A stretch of 43,003 nt of DNA from Paludibacter sp. (GTDB lineage Bacteria; Bacteroidota; Bacteroidia; Bacteroidales; Paludibacteraceae): contig DAIDKM010000022.1 of the NCBI GenBank assembly GCA_027450045.1, positions 1 to 43,003 on the forward strand, in the 5' to 3' direction. Every line of letters starts with the position of its first letter. The stretch's first letter is position 1. Under the pieces are notes generated by a model that was not told the origin of the DNA, searched no databases, and was given only the letters and a program-made list of their open reading frames with translations. This document shows positions 17,405 to 26,950 of this stretch, in pieces. The position numbers were made by a program, and so were the translations under genes.

Positions 17405-17542
17405 ATATCTTTTCATAGGCTTTGCATTATGAAAAAGAAAGGATATAAATGATTAAAATGTGCTTATAATATGGCGCATTATACTGTAAATGATTGCAAA
17501 GGAGAGAGTGTTTTCCACTATGGCTAATTGAATCTATTTACA

Positions 17543-17588
17543 AAAAAGCGACTATCTCTCGTTGGTAAACGAAAAATAGTCGCTTTGT
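17543..17588 (-). terminator. Intrinsic terminator of pnp
   Basis: AAAGCGACTAT (17545-17555) and ATAGTCGCTTT (17576-17586) form an 11-bp stem with a 20-base loop containing its own short hairpin. On the minus strand it runs into six T residues, about 70 bases beyond the pnp stop at 17656. Confidence 0.8.
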
Positions 17589-17655
17589 GATTTGGCAACA
17601 GATTATGTCACCTGAAGATCAGCAATGAAACGCTGCTTCCTATAATCAGAGGTCG

Positions 17656-19800
17656 TTATTGTTGATGATGAGTGCCTTCTTCGCGTGGTGGGCGAGGCGT
17701 GAGCACTTTATGCGAAAGTTTAAACTTACCGCTTTTTTGATCAACATCTACAAGTTTCACCTCAATGGCATCTCCTTCTTTCAGACCTGCTTCTTCGACG
17801 CTTTCGAGTCGTTTCCAAGCTATTTCTGAAATATGGAGAAGTCCTTCCTTGCCGGGCAAGAATTCTACAAATGCACCATAAGGCATGATGGACTTAATTT
17901 TTGCATGATAGACTTCGCCCACTTCAGGAATGGCGGTGATGCCTTTCACGCGATCGACGGCGGCATCTAAAGAGGCTTTGTTCGTAGCGGCAATTTCCAC
18001 GCGACCGATGTTGCCGATCTCTTCGATGGCTACACTGGCACCTGTTTCGGCTTGAATACCTTGAATAATTTTACCACCCGGGCCAATGACAGCCCCAATC
18101 ATGTCTTTTGGAATCGCCATTACCACGATGCGCGGTGCATGAGGTTTCAGGTCTTCGCGCGGTTCTTGTAAGGTTTCGGCAATCTTATCTAAAATGTGCA
18201 TCCTGCCTTCGCGTGCCTGCAACAACGCCTTTTCTAAAATTTCAAAAGATAATCCATCCACTTTAATATCCATTTGTGTGGCCGTGATTCCATCGCGGGT
18301 ACCAGTCACTTTGAAGTCCATGTCGCCCAAATGATCTTCATCACCCAGAATGTCGGATAAAACGGCAAAGTTGGCCCCTTTATTTTCTGAAATCAAGCCC
18401 ATGGCGATACCTGAAACAGGTTTTTTTATGGATACACCGGCATCCATCAATGCTAACGTGCCTGCGCAGACAGTTGCCATAGATGACGATCCGTTTGATT
18501 CAAGAATATCGGAAACGACACGAATCACATAAGGATAATCTTCAGGTATCATGCGCTTCAGAGCGCGAAGAGCTAAATTGCCATGTCCAATTTCGCGTCG
18601 TCCGGTCCCTCGTGAGGCACGAGCTTCGCCGGTAGAGAAGGGTGGAAAGTTATAGTGCAACAAGAATCGATCTCTCCCCTGCATTAAAGCATCGTCAATA
18701 ATCTTTTCATCTAATTTAGTTCCTAACGTTACCGTGGTGAGCGATTGCGTTTCTCCACGTGTGAAAATTGCTGATCCGTGAGCGCCTGGAAGATAATCAA
18801 CTTCTGACCAAATTGGACGAATCTCGGTTGTTTTACGTCCGTCAAGACGGATGCCTTCGTCTAAAATGGCACGACGCATGGCTTCTTTTTCAACTGCATG
18901 ATAATACCGGTCAATTAAGCCAGCCTTTGAAGCTGCTGTTTCAGGATCGAGTGTGGCAATATAAGCTGCTTTTACTGCTTCGAATGCTTCACTACGTGCA
19001 TGTTTGTCTGTGTTTTTTGCTTTGGCTAATATGAAAGCATCGGGGAACGTTTTATCATGAACATCTTTACGTAGTTCTTCGTCATTTTCTTCATGGCAAT
19101 AGGCGCGTTTCTCTGTTTTGCCTACAGCCTCCATGAGTTCCAGTTGGGCTTTGCAATGAGGGATAATAGCTTCGTGCGCTACTTTTATAGCTTCCAATAA
19201 ATCTTCTTCGCCTACTTCGTCCATTTCACCTTCCACCATCATGATGTTGTCGATGGTTGCAGCCACCATGATGTCAATATCGGCATTCTGAAGTTGTTCA
19301 AACGTGGGGTTCACGATGAAGTTGCCTTCTATGCGAGCTACACGTACTTCGGAGATTGGTCCGTTGAACGGCACATCCGATACAGCCAAAGCTGCAGAGG
19401 CGGCTAACCCTGCTAAAGCGTCCGGCATATCAATGCCGTCGGCTGAAATCAACATTACATTAACAAATGTCTCAGCATGAAAATCATCCGGGAAAAGAGG
19501 TCTTAATGCACGATCCACTAAACGGGATACTAAAATCTCATAGTCAGAAGGGCGTCCTTCTCTACGCGTAAAGCCTCCGGGAAAACGGCCAGAAGAGGCA
19601 TATTTTTCTTTGTAATCGACTGATAACGGCATGAAATCAGTGCCGGGTGCGGCATTTTTGGCCGAACATACCGTTGCTAAAAGCATGGTGTTGCCCATTT
19701 TAACCACCACAGAACCGTCGGCTTGTTTTGCCAATTTGCCTGTTTCAATGGTAATGGTGCGTCCATCACTCAGTGTGATGGTTTTGGTTACTACATTCAT
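17656..19800 (-). CDS. pnp: Polyribonucleotide nucleotidyltransferase (PNPase)
   Basis: A 714-residue 3'-to-5' phosphorolytic exoribonuclease. Two RNase PH domains (about 10-230 and 310-540; [28 protein letters not shown] and [15 protein letters not shown] are hallmark stretches) flank the helical linker. They are followed by a KH domain ([17 protein letters not shown], about 570-630) and an S1 domain ([31 protein letters not shown], about 635-705). The length is normal. It has its own promoter and terminator and no rpsO neighbour, unlike the common rpsO-pnp arrangement. Confidence 0.97.
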   Translation of the reverse strand: MNVVTKTITLSDGRTITIETGKLAKQADGSVVVKMGNTMLLATVCSAKNAAPGTDFMPLSVDYKEKYASSGRFPGGFTRREGRPSDYEILVSRLVDRALRPLFPDDFHAETFVNVMLISADGIDMPDALAGLAASAALAVSDVPFNGPISEVRVARIEGNFIVNPTFEQLQNADIDIMVAATIDNIMMVEGEMDEVGEEDLLEAIKVAHEAIIPHCKAQLELMEAVGKTEKRAYCHEENDEELRKDVHDKTFPDAFILAKAKNTDKHARSEAFEAVKAAYIATLDPETAASKAGLIDRYYHAVEKEAMRRAILDEGIRLDGRKTTEIRPIWSEVDYLPGAHGSAIFTRGETQSLTTVTLGTKLDEKIIDDALMQGRDRFLLHYNFPPFSTGEARASRGTGRREIGHGNLALRALKRMIPEDYPYVIRVVSDILESNGSSSMATVCAGTLALMDAGVSIKKPVSGIAMGLISENKGANFAVLSDILGDEDHLGDMDFKVTGTRDGITATQMDIKVDGLSFEILEKALLQAREGRMHILDKIAETLQEPREDLKPHAPRIVVMAIPKDMIGAVIGPGGKIIQGIQAETGASVAIEEIGNIGRVEIAATNKASLDAAVDRVKGITAIPEVGEVYHAKIKSIMPYGAFVEFLPGKEGLLHISEIAWKRLESVEEAGLKEGDAIEVKLVDVDQKSGKFKLSHKVLTPRPPREEGTHHQQ

Positions 19801-19842
19801 CGTTGAAATAGTTTTAATTGTTCTATATTCCTTAAATTGCTA

Positions 19843-19850
19843 CAAAGATA
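19843..19850 (-). promoter_or_regulatory. -7 element of the pnp promoter
   Basis: Minus strand TATCTTTG is a perfect -7. A TTG at 19867-19869 is 16 bases upstream, slightly close. The leader would be about 35 bases. Confidence 0.6.
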
Positions 19851-19904
19851 CGACTATTTATTCACACAAGCTACTTTTGTATGTTCATGTAATATAGTTG
19901 ATTA

Positions 19905-19953
19905 TAAAAAAATACCTCAAGGATTATGGCTTGTGCCATCTCCCTGAGGTATT
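19905..19953 (-). terminator. Intrinsic terminator of the ilvDBN operon
   Basis: AATACCTCA (19911-19919) and TGAGGTATT (19945-19953) pair, with an extended inner stem (AAGG/CC and ATGGC/GCCAT). On the minus strand it ends in seven T residues. It lies 24 bases after the ilvN stop, so the operon ends here without ilvC or leu genes. Confidence 0.85.
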
Positions 19954-19976
19954 CATCTCTTTGTAACCACGTATAC

Positions 19977-20516
19977 TTAACGAGGGTCTTCTAAATTTCG
20001 TTCTGCTAAAAAATCGCTCAACAACTCTTTTGTCGATTTCGTGATGGCAATGCGTCCTGACCGAACGAACTGCATGACGCCAAATTCGTTCAAGGCATCA
20101 TATAATTCTTTAATTTCATCGGTGTGACCTGCCATTTCAATCACGGAAAAAGATCGGGTGATTTCCAAAAAGCGTGCATTGTATTTCCGCACCAATTCTT
20201 CAATGACATCACTGTTTAAAACAGCTTCCGTATCCACTTTGTAAAGAGCAACTTCTTGATATATAATTTCGCTGTCTACATAAAAATAAGCTTTTAGCAC
20301 ATCAACGCGTTTCTCCAATTCTTTGACGACTTTCGAGATAGTGTCTTCATCTGTCAAAGCGGTGATGGTAAATTTATGAATACCATGAATGGATGATGCT
20401 GAAACGGTGAGGCTTTCAATATTCAAACGACGACGGGCGAAAATAATAGATACCTGATTCAGTAATCCCGGTCGGTTTTCGGAGAATACAATAACTGTAT
20501 AAAGTGTTTGTTCCAT
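19977..20516 (-). CDS. ilvN: Acetolactate synthase small (regulatory) subunit
   Basis: A 179-residue regulatory subunit that activates the large subunit and confers valine feedback inhibition. The N-terminal ACT domain is clear (LYTVIVFSENRPGLLNQVSIIFARRRLNIESLTVS, about 4-80), followed by the second ACT-like half (about 85-160, IEMAGHTDEIKELYDALNEFGVMQFVRSGRIAI). The length suits the longer, IlvH-like type. It follows ilvB by 68 bases and is the last gene before the operon terminator. The symbol ilvH is equally usable. Confidence 0.94.
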   Translation of the reverse strand: MEQTLYTVIVFSENRPGLLNQVSIIFARRRLNIESLTVSASSIHGIHKFTITALTDEDTISKVVKELEKRVDVLKAYFYVDSEIIYQEVALYKVDTEAVLNSDVIEELVRKYNARFLEITRSFSVIEMAGHTDEIKELYDALNEFGVMQFVRSGRIAITKSTKELLSDFLAERNLEDPR

Positions 20517-20584
20517 AACGATTCCTCCTGATTCTCTTTTTCGAAGAGATGATTAATTAATGGGTTGTAAATTTAATATCAGTC

Positions 20585-22279
20585 TTATTTTAGACGCACA
20601 TCGCTGACAGAAGCTCCTGATGGGACCATCGGGAAAACCATTCCTTTTGCTTCAATCTTCACTTCGAGCAAATAAGGAGCATCGTCTTGAAACATTTCCG
20701 CAATGGCCTCGTCTAACGCTTCATGGGTTGCAACATGTTTGCCTTTGATGCCGTATGCTGCTGCAATAGCCACAAAATCGGGATTATGCATTGTTGTAAA
20801 TGAATAGCGTTCGTCGAAAAACATCTCTTGCCACTGGCGTACCATCCCCAAATAACTATTGTTGAGGATAATCATTTTTACCCCTATTTTTTCTTGCATT
20901 ATGGTGCCTAATTCCTGGATTGTCATTTGGAATCCTCCATCACCCGAGAAGAGACAAACGGTACGGTCAGGTGCTCCAACTTTTGCTCCGACAGCAGCCG
21001 GTAACCCAAATCCCATAGTGCCAAGTCCACCTGAAGTTACAAAACTTCTATTTTTAGTGAATTGAAAATAGCGCGCCCCCATCATCTGATTTTGTCCTAC
21101 ATCTGTTACTAAAACAGCTTCGTGATGAGTAGCTTCTGAAACTTTCCTCACCACTTCTCCCATTTTAATGTCATCGCTGGATGGATCTGTTTCTTCTTTT
21201 ATCACTTCTTCATATTCAATGGCATCAAGAGCATCGAAACTGGAAATCCACTCATCATGACGGGTTGTTTTTAGTAATTTCGTTACCAAAGGCAGCGTTT
21301 CTTTGACGCTCCCTAAAACTGACACATCTACTTTCACGTTTTTATTCATTTCAGCAGGATCGATATCAAAATGAATAATGGTTGCCTGTTTTGCAAAAGT
21401 ATCCAACGTGCTGGTGATCCGGTCGTCAAAACGCATTCCGATACCAATCAACAAGTCGCATTCGTTTATTTTCAGGTTGCAACTGTAATTGCCATGCATT
21501 CCGGGCATCCCCTTAAATAAAGGATGTTGAGTAGGTAGCGCTGACAAGCCTAACAAGGTACAGGCTACTGGTATTTGTGCTTTCTCTAGAAATGCAACCA
21601 ACTCTTTTTCTGCATGTCCCAGAGTTACTCCTTGTCCTACTAATGCGTAAGGTCGTTGTGCTTTATTGATAAGATTAGCGGCCTCTTCTATTTTTGTCAA
21701 ATCCGGTTTTGGAACCGGCACATAGCTGCGTATATAAGTACAGGGTTGATAATCAAACTCAGTGAGTTCAAACTGCGCATTTTTGGTCAAGTCGATGACA
21801 ACCGGGCCTGGCCGACCTTCACGTGCAATGTAGAAAGCCCGTGCTACAGCCCAAGCAATCTCAGAGGCATTGCGAATTTGATAGCTCCATTTGGTTATTG
21901 GCTGGGTTATGCTTACAATATCCGTTTCTTGAAAAGCGTCGGTTGCCAAAAGCGATGAAACAACCTGCCCGGTAATAACTACTAAAGGCGTGCTATCGAG
22001 CATGGCATCGGTAATTCCTGTAATGACATTTGTGGCTGCCGGACCTGAAGTGACTAACACAACGCCGGTTTTTCCGGTCACTCGGGCATATCCTTGTGCT
22101 GCATGGGCAGCTCCTTGTTCGTGACGAACTAAAACGTGACGCAACTGATCTCTGAAATCATATAAAGCGTCATACACCGGCATGATGGCTCCCCCAGGAT
22201 AGCCAAAAATTGTTTCAACATTTTCAGCTATAAAGGCTCGCATCAGCGCTTCTCCTCCTGAAATCTTTTGATTACTCAT
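20585..22279 (-). CDS. ilvB: Acetolactate synthase large (catalytic) subunit
   Basis: A 564-residue ThDP- and FAD-dependent enzyme that condenses two pyruvates to acetolactate, or pyruvate with 2-oxobutyrate. Catalytic Glu54 is in VRHEQGAAHAAQGYAR. The ThDP/Mg motif runs from GDGGF (446-450) to NN (473-474). The FAD-binding middle domain is at about 190-340, and the RQWQEMFFDERYS loop follows. The sequence is close to the biosynthetic rather than the catabolic type, and the adjacent regulatory subunit supports this. It lies 119 bases after ilvD. Confidence 0.96.
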   Translation of the reverse strand: MSNQKISGGEALMRAFIAENVETIFGYPGGAIMPVYDALYDFRDQLRHVLVRHEQGAAHAAQGYARVTGKTGVVLVTSGPAATNVITGITDAMLDSTPLVVITGQVVSSLLATDAFQETDIVSITQPITKWSYQIRNASEIAWAVARAFYIAREGRPGPVVIDLTKNAQFELTEFDYQPCTYIRSYVPVPKPDLTKIEEAANLINKAQRPYALVGQGVTLGHAEKELVAFLEKAQIPVACTLLGLSALPTQHPLFKGMPGMHGNYSCNLKINECDLLIGIGMRFDDRITSTLDTFAKQATIIHFDIDPAEMNKNVKVDVSVLGSVKETLPLVTKLLKTTRHDEWISSFDALDAIEYEEVIKEETDPSSDDIKMGEVVRKVSEATHHEAVLVTDVGQNQMMGARYFQFTKNRSFVTSGGLGTMGFGLPAAVGAKVGAPDRTVCLFSGDGGFQMTIQELGTIMQEKIGVKMIILNNSYLGMVRQWQEMFFDERYSFTTMHNPDFVAIAAAYGIKGKHVATHEALDEAIAEMFQDDAPYLLEVKIEAKGMVFPMVPSGASVSDVRLK

Positions 22280-22398
22280 ACTTGGTCTTGTTTTTTAGTC
22301 GATTTACACCCTTCGCAAGGAAGAAAGTGAAGACTCGACGTGGAGTGATTAATTGAATTGTTTATACGCTGTTACTTATTATTTTTGTACTTATTACC

Positions 22399-24261
22399 CT
22401 AAATGATACGTATTGCACCTTTGTCTGCCGAGCTGACTAACGATGCATACGCTTTGAGCGCTTTTGAAATAGGACGATTCCGATTGCCGGGTTTAAAAGC
22501 ATCTGTTCCACGGGCTTCTTCCATTTGTCGTCGTGAACCCAATTCATCGTCAGAAATTAGTAACTGAATAGAGCGATTGGGAATATCAATGATGATTTTG
22601 TCGCCATCCTTCACTAACCCGATATTACCGCCTGAAGCTGCTTCTGGTGAAATATGTCCAATGGATAATCCGGAAGTGCCTCCCGAGAAGCGCCCGTCGG
22701 TAATCAAGGCGCAGGCTTTACCTAGTTTTTTTGATTTAATATAGGATGTTGGATAAAGCATTTCTTGCATTCCGGGACCTCCCTTTGGCCCTTCGTAGGT
22801 AATGACAACCACGTCGCCGGCTTCTATCGAACCACTTAGAATTCCTTCCACAGCGGCTTCTTGCGAGGTAAAGACTTTTGCTGTCCCTTCGAAATGAAGG
22901 ATGGATGAATCAACTCCGGCTGTTTTGACCACACATCCGTCTTGTGCCAAATTTCCATACAATATCGCTAATCCACCATCTTTTGCGTAAGCATGTTCAA
23001 TGTCTCGAATGCATCCTTTTTCGCGATCATCATCCAATGTTTTATATTGGCTGTTTTGTGATCCCAGAACTAAATTAAATCGGTGAGCCGGAGCGCTTTT
23101 CCATAATGCTACAGCCTCAGCGGAGATGTGTTTCGAAGTCAGGCTATATTTACCAATGGCATCGGAAAGTGTAAGTCCGTCCACTCGTTTTACTGAACCA
23201 TCAATCAATCCACCTTTGGCTAATTCTCCCAGAATGGAAAGAATACCACCTGCGCGATTTACATCTTGAATATGATAGTGTGAATTGGGAGCTACTTTTG
23301 ATAGCACAGGAGTCTTTCGCGAAAGATTATCTATATCAGTCATGGTGAAAGGAACTTCTGCTTCCTGAGCTATGGCTAAAAGGTGCAAAACCGTGTTTGT
23401 AGATCCTCCCATCGCAATGTCTAATGTCATAGCATTGAGTACTGCCGAGCGGGTCACAATGGAGCGGGGAAGCACCGAAATATCGCCCTCGAAGTAATAT
23501 TTGTTACAATTGGCAACGATTATTTGAGCCGCTTGCGAAAAGAGTTGTTTGCGATTGGCGTGTGTGGCAACGATTGTTCCATTTCCAGGGAGGGCCATAC
23601 CAATTGCCTCATTCAAGCAATTCATCGAATTGGCGGTGAACATTCCGGAACAGGAACCACACGTAGGGCAAGCTGCAAGTTCAACTTGTTGAAGTTCCTC
23701 ATCACTCACATTTTCGTCAGCGCCTTGTACCATAGCATCAATCAGGTCAAGTTCCTTATCTCCTAAACGACCTGCTTCCATTGGTCCACCCGAGACGAAG
23801 ACAGTAGGAATATTCAATCGCATGGCGGCCATTAGCATACCCGGTGTGATTTTGTCGCAATTGCTGATGCAAATCATCCCGTCTGCTTTATGGGCATTTA
23901 CCATGTATTCGACACTATCGGCAATCAAATCGCGTGATGGGAGGGAATAAAGCATTCCGTCATGTCCCATGGCAATTCCGTCGTCAATCGCTATCGTATT
24001 GAATTCGGCTGCAAAACAACCTAATTGCTCAATTTCTTTCTTGATTTCTTGCCCTATTTCGTGTAAATGTACATGTCCCGGAACAAATTGAGTGAATGAA
24101 TTGACGATGGCAATGAGAGGTTTCCCCATTTGTTCATTTTGCATTCCGTTGGCACGCCATAATGAACGTGCACCTGCCATTAGTCGGCCTTGTGTCGTAG
24201 TGTTACTCCGCAATGGAATTGAAGTTACGGCTTTGTGAGTGTTTGATGCTGAGTCTACCAT
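22399..24261 (-). CDS. ilvD: Dihydroxy-acid dehydratase
   Basis: A 620-residue Fe-S enzyme that dehydrates 2,3-dihydroxy-isovalerate and -methylvalerate to the 2-oxo acids of Val, Leu and Ile synthesis. Cluster cysteines are visible in [12 protein letters not shown] (Cys135) and [18 protein letters not shown] (Cys204 region). The [15 protein letters not shown] stretch is like that of E. coli IlvD. About 15 residues precede the usual LRSxTTTQGRxMAGAR start; the ATG at 24261 is used because no better internal start exists. It heads the operon ilvD-ilvB-ilvN, downstream of an attenuator leader. Confidence 0.96.
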   Translation of the reverse strand: MVDSASNTHKAVTSIPLRSNTTTQGRLMAGARSLWRANGMQNEQMGKPLIAIVNSFTQFVPGHVHLHEIGQEIKKEIEQLGCFAAEFNTIAIDDGIAMGHDGMLYSLPSRDLIADSVEYMVNAHKADGMICISNCDKITPGMLMAAMRLNIPTVFVSGGPMEAGRLGDKELDLIDAMVQGADENVSDEELQQVELAACPTCGSCSGMFTANSMNCLNEAIGMALPGNGTIVATHANRKQLFSQAAQIIVANCNKYYFEGDISVLPRSIVTRSAVLNAMTLDIAMGGSTNTVLHLLAIAQEAEVPFTMTDIDNLSRKTPVLSKVAPNSHYHIQDVNRAGGILSILGELAKGGLIDGSVKRVDGLTLSDAIGKYSLTSKHISAEAVALWKSAPAHRFNLVLGSQNSQYKTLDDDREKGCIRDIEHAYAKDGGLAILYGNLAQDGCVVKTAGVDSSILHFEGTAKVFTSQEAAVEGILSGSIEAGDVVVITYEGPKGGPGMQEMLYPTSYIKSKKLGKACALITDGRFSGGTSGLSIGHISPEAASGGNIGLVKDGDKIIIDIPNRSIQLLISDDELGSRRQMEEARGTDAFKPGNRNRPISKALKAYASLVSSADKGAIRII

Positions 24262-24303
24262 AAGGTGTAGTGATAAAAATAATTGGTATCTAATTTTGAT
24301 CTA

Positions 24304-24311
24304 CAAAGCTA
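24304..24311 (-). promoter_or_regulatory. Possible secondary -7 element downstream of the ilv attenuator
   Basis: Minus strand TAGCTTTG fits TAnnTTTG and lies about 43 bases before the ilvD ATG, after the attenuator. It lacks a -33 TTG, so it may be chance. If real it would give constitutive ilvD expression that bypasses attenuation. Confidence 0.25.
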
Positions 24312-24339
24312 AGTTGATTTCGTTTTTGTCCTATACATG

Positions 24340-24377
24340 AAAAAGCCTTTCTCACGATTTGGTGAGAAAGGCTTTTT
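24340..24377 (-). terminator. Attenuator terminator of the ilv leader
   Basis: GCCTTTCTCAC and GTGAGAAAGGC, extended by flanking A/T pairs, form a perfect stem of about 16 bp with a 6-base loop (24356-24361), ending in T residues in the minus direction. It sits between the leader peptide gene and ilvD. Its 5' arm (minus strand TCTCACC) can alternatively pair with GGTGAGA at 24409-24415, just after the leader stop codon, to make an antiterminator. Confidence 0.85.
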
Positions 24378-24416
24378 TTATTGTTTGTTTCATGTTACTA
24401 CATGCCCGTCTCACCT

Positions 24417-24470
24417 TTAGGAGTTCACCAAAAGGACCACCACGTTCACGAGTAACAAAGAATAATTCAT
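24417..24470 (-). CDS. ilvL: ilv leader peptide, Leu/Val-rich (too short for standard ORF calling)
   Basis: An ATG at 24470 (minus) opens a 17-residue peptide, MNYSLLLVNVVVLLVNS, with five Leu and five Val, ending in TAA at 24417-24419. It lies between a consensus promoter (24494-24523) and a terminator (24340-24377), and ilvD follows. This is the classical layout of amino-acid attenuation. Starved ribosomes stall in the Leu/Val run and let the antiterminator form; ribosomes that reach the stop cover the GGTGAGA segment and let the terminator form. A purine-rich AAAAAAGAG precedes the ATG. Absence of Ile codons suggests the system senses Leu and Val. Confidence 0.85.
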   Translation of the reverse strand: MNYSLLLVNVVVLLVNS

Positions 24471-24493
24471 CTCTTTTTTGTTTTTGTTGGCGA

Positions 24494-24523
24494 CAAAGAT
24501 ACTGCCATTTTCCGAAAATGCAA
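24494..24523 (-). promoter_or_regulatory. Promoter of the ilvL-ilvDBN operon
   Basis: On the minus strand TTG (24521-24523), a 19-base spacer and TATCTTTG (24494-24501) match the Bacteroidetes consensus exactly. Transcription would start about 15 bases before the leader peptide ATG. Confidence 0.8.
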
Positions 24524-24726
24524 TAATTTGACAGAAAAAGTTTCCGTGAGCGATGTTTTTCGTTTCAAAGAGGGGTGTTTTCTTTTAAATAATAACTAAT
24601 TACGCTGCTTTTGCGATATTGCAATTATTGCTTTTATTCTGCGGAGCTTTGGTTGCTTTTAACAAGATCCGCATCTATAATACCTCTTTTTGCTATGATT
24701 TGTTGCATTGTTTTCTCGGGTTTACA

Positions 24727-24762
24727 CAAAAAAAGAGGCTCCCTCTCACGAGGAAACCTCTT
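24727..24762 (-). terminator. Intrinsic terminator of mdh
   Basis: GAGGTTTCCTC and GAGGGAGCCTC (minus strand) form an 11-bp stem with two G-U pairs and a 4-base loop, followed by seven T residues. It lies about 30 bases after the mdh stop. Confidence 0.8.
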
Positions 24763-24790
24763 CACCAAGTATGGAAAAGTAATATACAGA

Positions 24791-25732
24791 TTAAATCAGT
24801 TTCATATCGTGTAAAACGTTGTTCATGGTGCGAACAGCGTCTGCGCTTTTTGCGAACATTGCTTTTTCTTCTTCTGTAAGTTTGAGGTCAATGATATTTT
24901 CCCAGCCGTTCTTTCCAATTTTTACAGGAACGCCCATGCAAATATCTTTTTGGTTATATTCCCCTTCTAAATATACCGAGCAAGGGATTATACGTTGTTC
25001 ATCGTTCAAAATAGCTTTCACCATAAATGCTGCTGCAGCTCCCGGAGCCATCCATGCAGATGTGCCAAGCAGTTTAGTCAATGTTGCGCCGCCTACCATT
25101 GTGTCTGCAACTACCTGATTAACCTTTTCGGCAGGTAGTAATTCAGCTACCGGAAGTCCTTTGCAGTGTGCCAATCGTTTGAGGGGAATCATGGTGGTAT
25201 CGCCGTGCCCGCCAATAACCATTGCATCAATGTTATTTCCATTTGTAGCAAGGGCTTGACTTAGATAATAAATAAAACGAGAACTATCTAAAGCTCCGCC
25301 AAAACCTATTACGCGATTTTTTGGCAACTTTGAAGTTTTACATGTTAGATAAGTCATCGTGTCCATAGGATTGCTGACGATGATCAAGATCGCATTCGGA
25401 GAAGCTTCTAATATGCTTTTTACGACGTCTTTTACAATGCCGGCATTGACTCCGATAAGCTCTTCACGCGTCATGCCCGGTTTACGAGGCAGCCCTGAAG
25501 TGATGACAACGACATCTGAATTTGCCGTTTTGCTGTAGTCACTTGTAACTCCCGTTAATTTGCAAGCAAACCCACGGGTTGGTTGGCTTTGCATAATATC
25601 AAGCGCTTTGCCTTCGGCATAACCTGGCTTGATATCGATTAATACAACTTCCGATGCTGAATCATTGGATACGAGTACATTGGCGCATGTTGAGCCTACA
25701 TTGCCTGCGCCTACGATGGTTACTTTTGTCAT
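24791..25732 (-). CDS. mdh: Malate dehydrogenase (LDH-like type)
   Basis: A 313-residue NAD-dependent enzyme that interconverts malate and oxaloacetate. The Rossmann motif is VTIVGAGNVGSTCA (4-17), Asp33 binds the NAD ribose, and substrate arginines are Arg83 and Arg89 (GLPRKPGMTREELI) and Arg152. Catalytic His176 is in GGHGDTTM. Arg rather than Gln at position 83 favours malate over lactate. With PEP carboxykinase it forms the reductive arm from PEP to malate used by fermentative Bacteroidales. It is monocistronic with its own promoter and terminator. Confidence 0.95.
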   Translation of the reverse strand: MTKVTIVGAGNVGSTCANVLVSNDSASEVVLIDIKPGYAEGKALDIMQSQPTRGFACKLTGVTSDYSKTANSDVVVITSGLPRKPGMTREELIGVNAGIVKDVVKSILEASPNAILIIVSNPMDTMTYLTCKTSKLPKNRVIGFGGALDSSRFIYYLSQALATNGNNIDAMVIGGHGDTTMIPLKRLAHCKGLPVAELLPAEKVNQVVADTMVGGATLTKLLGTSAWMAPGAAAAFMVKAILNDEQRIIPCSVYLEGEYNQKDICMGVPVKIGKNGWENIIDLKLTEEEKAMFAKSADAVRTMNNVLHDMKLI

Positions 25733-25791
25733 AGTTCTGAATGTTATATTTAATATTTCAATGTTGATTTTGACCTCTTGTTTTGCCGCGA

Positions 25792-25799
25792 CAAAGTTA
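25792..25799 (-). promoter_or_regulatory. -7 element of the mdh promoter
   Basis: Minus strand TAACTTTG is a perfect -7 match, about 60 bases before the mdh ATG. No TTG is seen at -33. Confidence 0.55.
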
Positions 25800-26015
25800 C
25801 GTGAGATTTTTTATTAAGGAAAAAAATCCGTAATTATTTTCCATAAAAAAGGCTAACTAACCTTCGATGCTCTTCAAATCCTTTCATAGTGATCCTAATA
25901 TTCTGTTTATAAGTAAAATACCCAAATGATCCTGCTTTTGGTTTTTACATGAACGATTGTGCAATAACATGCGGATTTCGCATTTTTCTTTTGAGGTTTC
26001 AATTTCCTCGTGGGC

Positions 26016-26046
26016 TTGGATTTTTGGACAAAAAGCGCTATCTTTG
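26016..26046 (+). promoter_or_regulatory. rpmH promoter
   Basis: TTG (26016-26018), a 20-base spacer and TATCTTTG (26039-26046) give a consensus Bacteroidetes promoter. The ATG is 48 bases downstream. Confidence 0.75.
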
Positions 26047-26094
26047 TCGGCCAAAAATGTAACGAATATAATCAGTCATATAAACTAAACGGCA

Positions 26095-26250
26095 ATGAAA
26101 AGAACATTCCAACCATCAAACATCAAACGCAGAAACAAGCACGGGTATCGTGAACGTATGGCTACCGCAAATGGTCGTCGTATATTAGCTTCCCGCCGCG
26201 CCAAAGGTAGAAAAGTATTAACTGTTTCTGACGAGTTTCATAAGAAATAA
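26095..26250 (+). CDS. rpmH: 50S ribosomal protein L34
   Basis: A 51-residue basic protein beginning [20 protein letters not shown] and continuing [20 protein letters not shown], the canonical L34 sequence, with a short acidic-aromatic tail (VSDEFHKK) as in other Bacteroidetes. It binds 23S rRNA in the large subunit. Promoter and terminator flank it closely, so it is a single-gene unit. No rnpA or dnaA lies beside it, unlike the arrangement in many other bacteria. Confidence 0.97.
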   Translation: MKRTFQPSNIKRRNKHGYRERMATANGRRILASRRAKGRKVLTVSDEFHKK

Positions 26251-26273
26251 CGAAGAGTAACCTCGTTTTAGAA

Positions 26274-26321
26274 ACACGACAATCGCTTCTTAAAATAAAG
26301 ATGCGGTTGTCGTGTTTTTTT
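26274..26321 (+). terminator. Intrinsic terminator of rpmH
   Basis: ACACGACAATCGC (26274-26286) pairs with GCGGTTGTCGTGT (26303-26315), 13 bp with one G-U, followed by seven T residues. It lies 24 bases after the rpmH stop. Confidence 0.9.
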
Positions 26322-26907
26322 ATGCTTTTGTGATTCTTGCATTTAGTTGCTGACATGATGTGTTTTATCCAAACAGGACTTTTTTTATGAATATCCTCTT
26401 TCATTACAGGACTTGTTTTTTATCCAAGCCGCGTTTCTCATTCACAGTTAATCATTATTAAAGTCACGTATAGACTACAAATGTGCTATTGCTCTGAATA
26501 TATGGCATTTGATTATTGTTTCTTTTGTAAACCTATCTGCTTTGGGTAATTGCATAAGCTGCTTTTTGTAAGTGTTTACTCATTATACTATTCTTATTTA
26601 TAATGTATTGGTATAGTGATATATAAATATATTTTTCTATAGTTATCAAATATAACGCTGAGCCTATTCGTCAAAACAAATCAATGCTAATATACATATA
26701 TATTGCAATATATGATTTACCTCCAGTGTTTATTTACGTATTTAAGCAAGCGGTTACTCTCTATTGCCTGTTTCCTGAATGTTTTCTGAATCAGACGTCC
26801 ATGGTTTTTTGTGTATTACATAAGACAAACTATTGAAAGTAAGTTGAAAATAAATTTAAAAGTTATTTTTTCGACCAAAACCACCCGTTTTTGTTGTGAA
26901 TAATGGA

Positions 26908-26915
26908 TACATTTG
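26908..26915 (+). promoter_or_regulatory. -7 element of the atp operon promoter
   Basis: TACATTTG is a perfect -7 match, 35 bases before the atpE ATG. TTTTTG at 26888-26893 is the nearest -33-like element but is only 14 bases away. Confidence 0.6.
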
Positions 26916-26950
26916 CAGTGTGAGTACAAACTTATTTTACAATAGATTCT

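Larger units (their letters stand above)
17174..17655. other. 482-base intergenic region with phased repeats
   Basis: Besides the pnp terminator at 17543-17588 and the repeat block at 17345-17404 (both listed separately), the region holds no gene I can support. Its composition is AT-rich. Confidence 0.6.
25733..26094. other. 362-base intergenic region between divergent mdh and rpmH
   Basis: It contains the mdh -7 element near its left end and the rpmH promoter near its right end. I see nothing else between them. Confidence 0.6.
26251..26950. other. 700-base AT-rich intergenic region
   Basis: After the rpmH terminator there is no gene I can support. The segment 26560-26730 is strikingly AT-rich, with runs such as ATATACATATATATTGCAAT. 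A perfect DnaA-box-like TTATTCACA lies on minus at 26895-26903, and looser matches (TTATCCAAA, TTATCCAAG, TCATTCACA) occur between about 26365 and 26445. The atp promoter lies at its right end. Confidence 0.6.

Noticed and set aside
24262-24540. T-box or branched-chain amino-acid riboswitch upstream of ilvD
   Set aside because: No T-box sequence is present; the region is fully explained by a leader peptide and terminator.
24611-24879. Overlapping plus-strand frames of 67 and 86 residues
   Set aside because: They cover the mdh terminator and the end of mdh on the other strand; no start signal or family.
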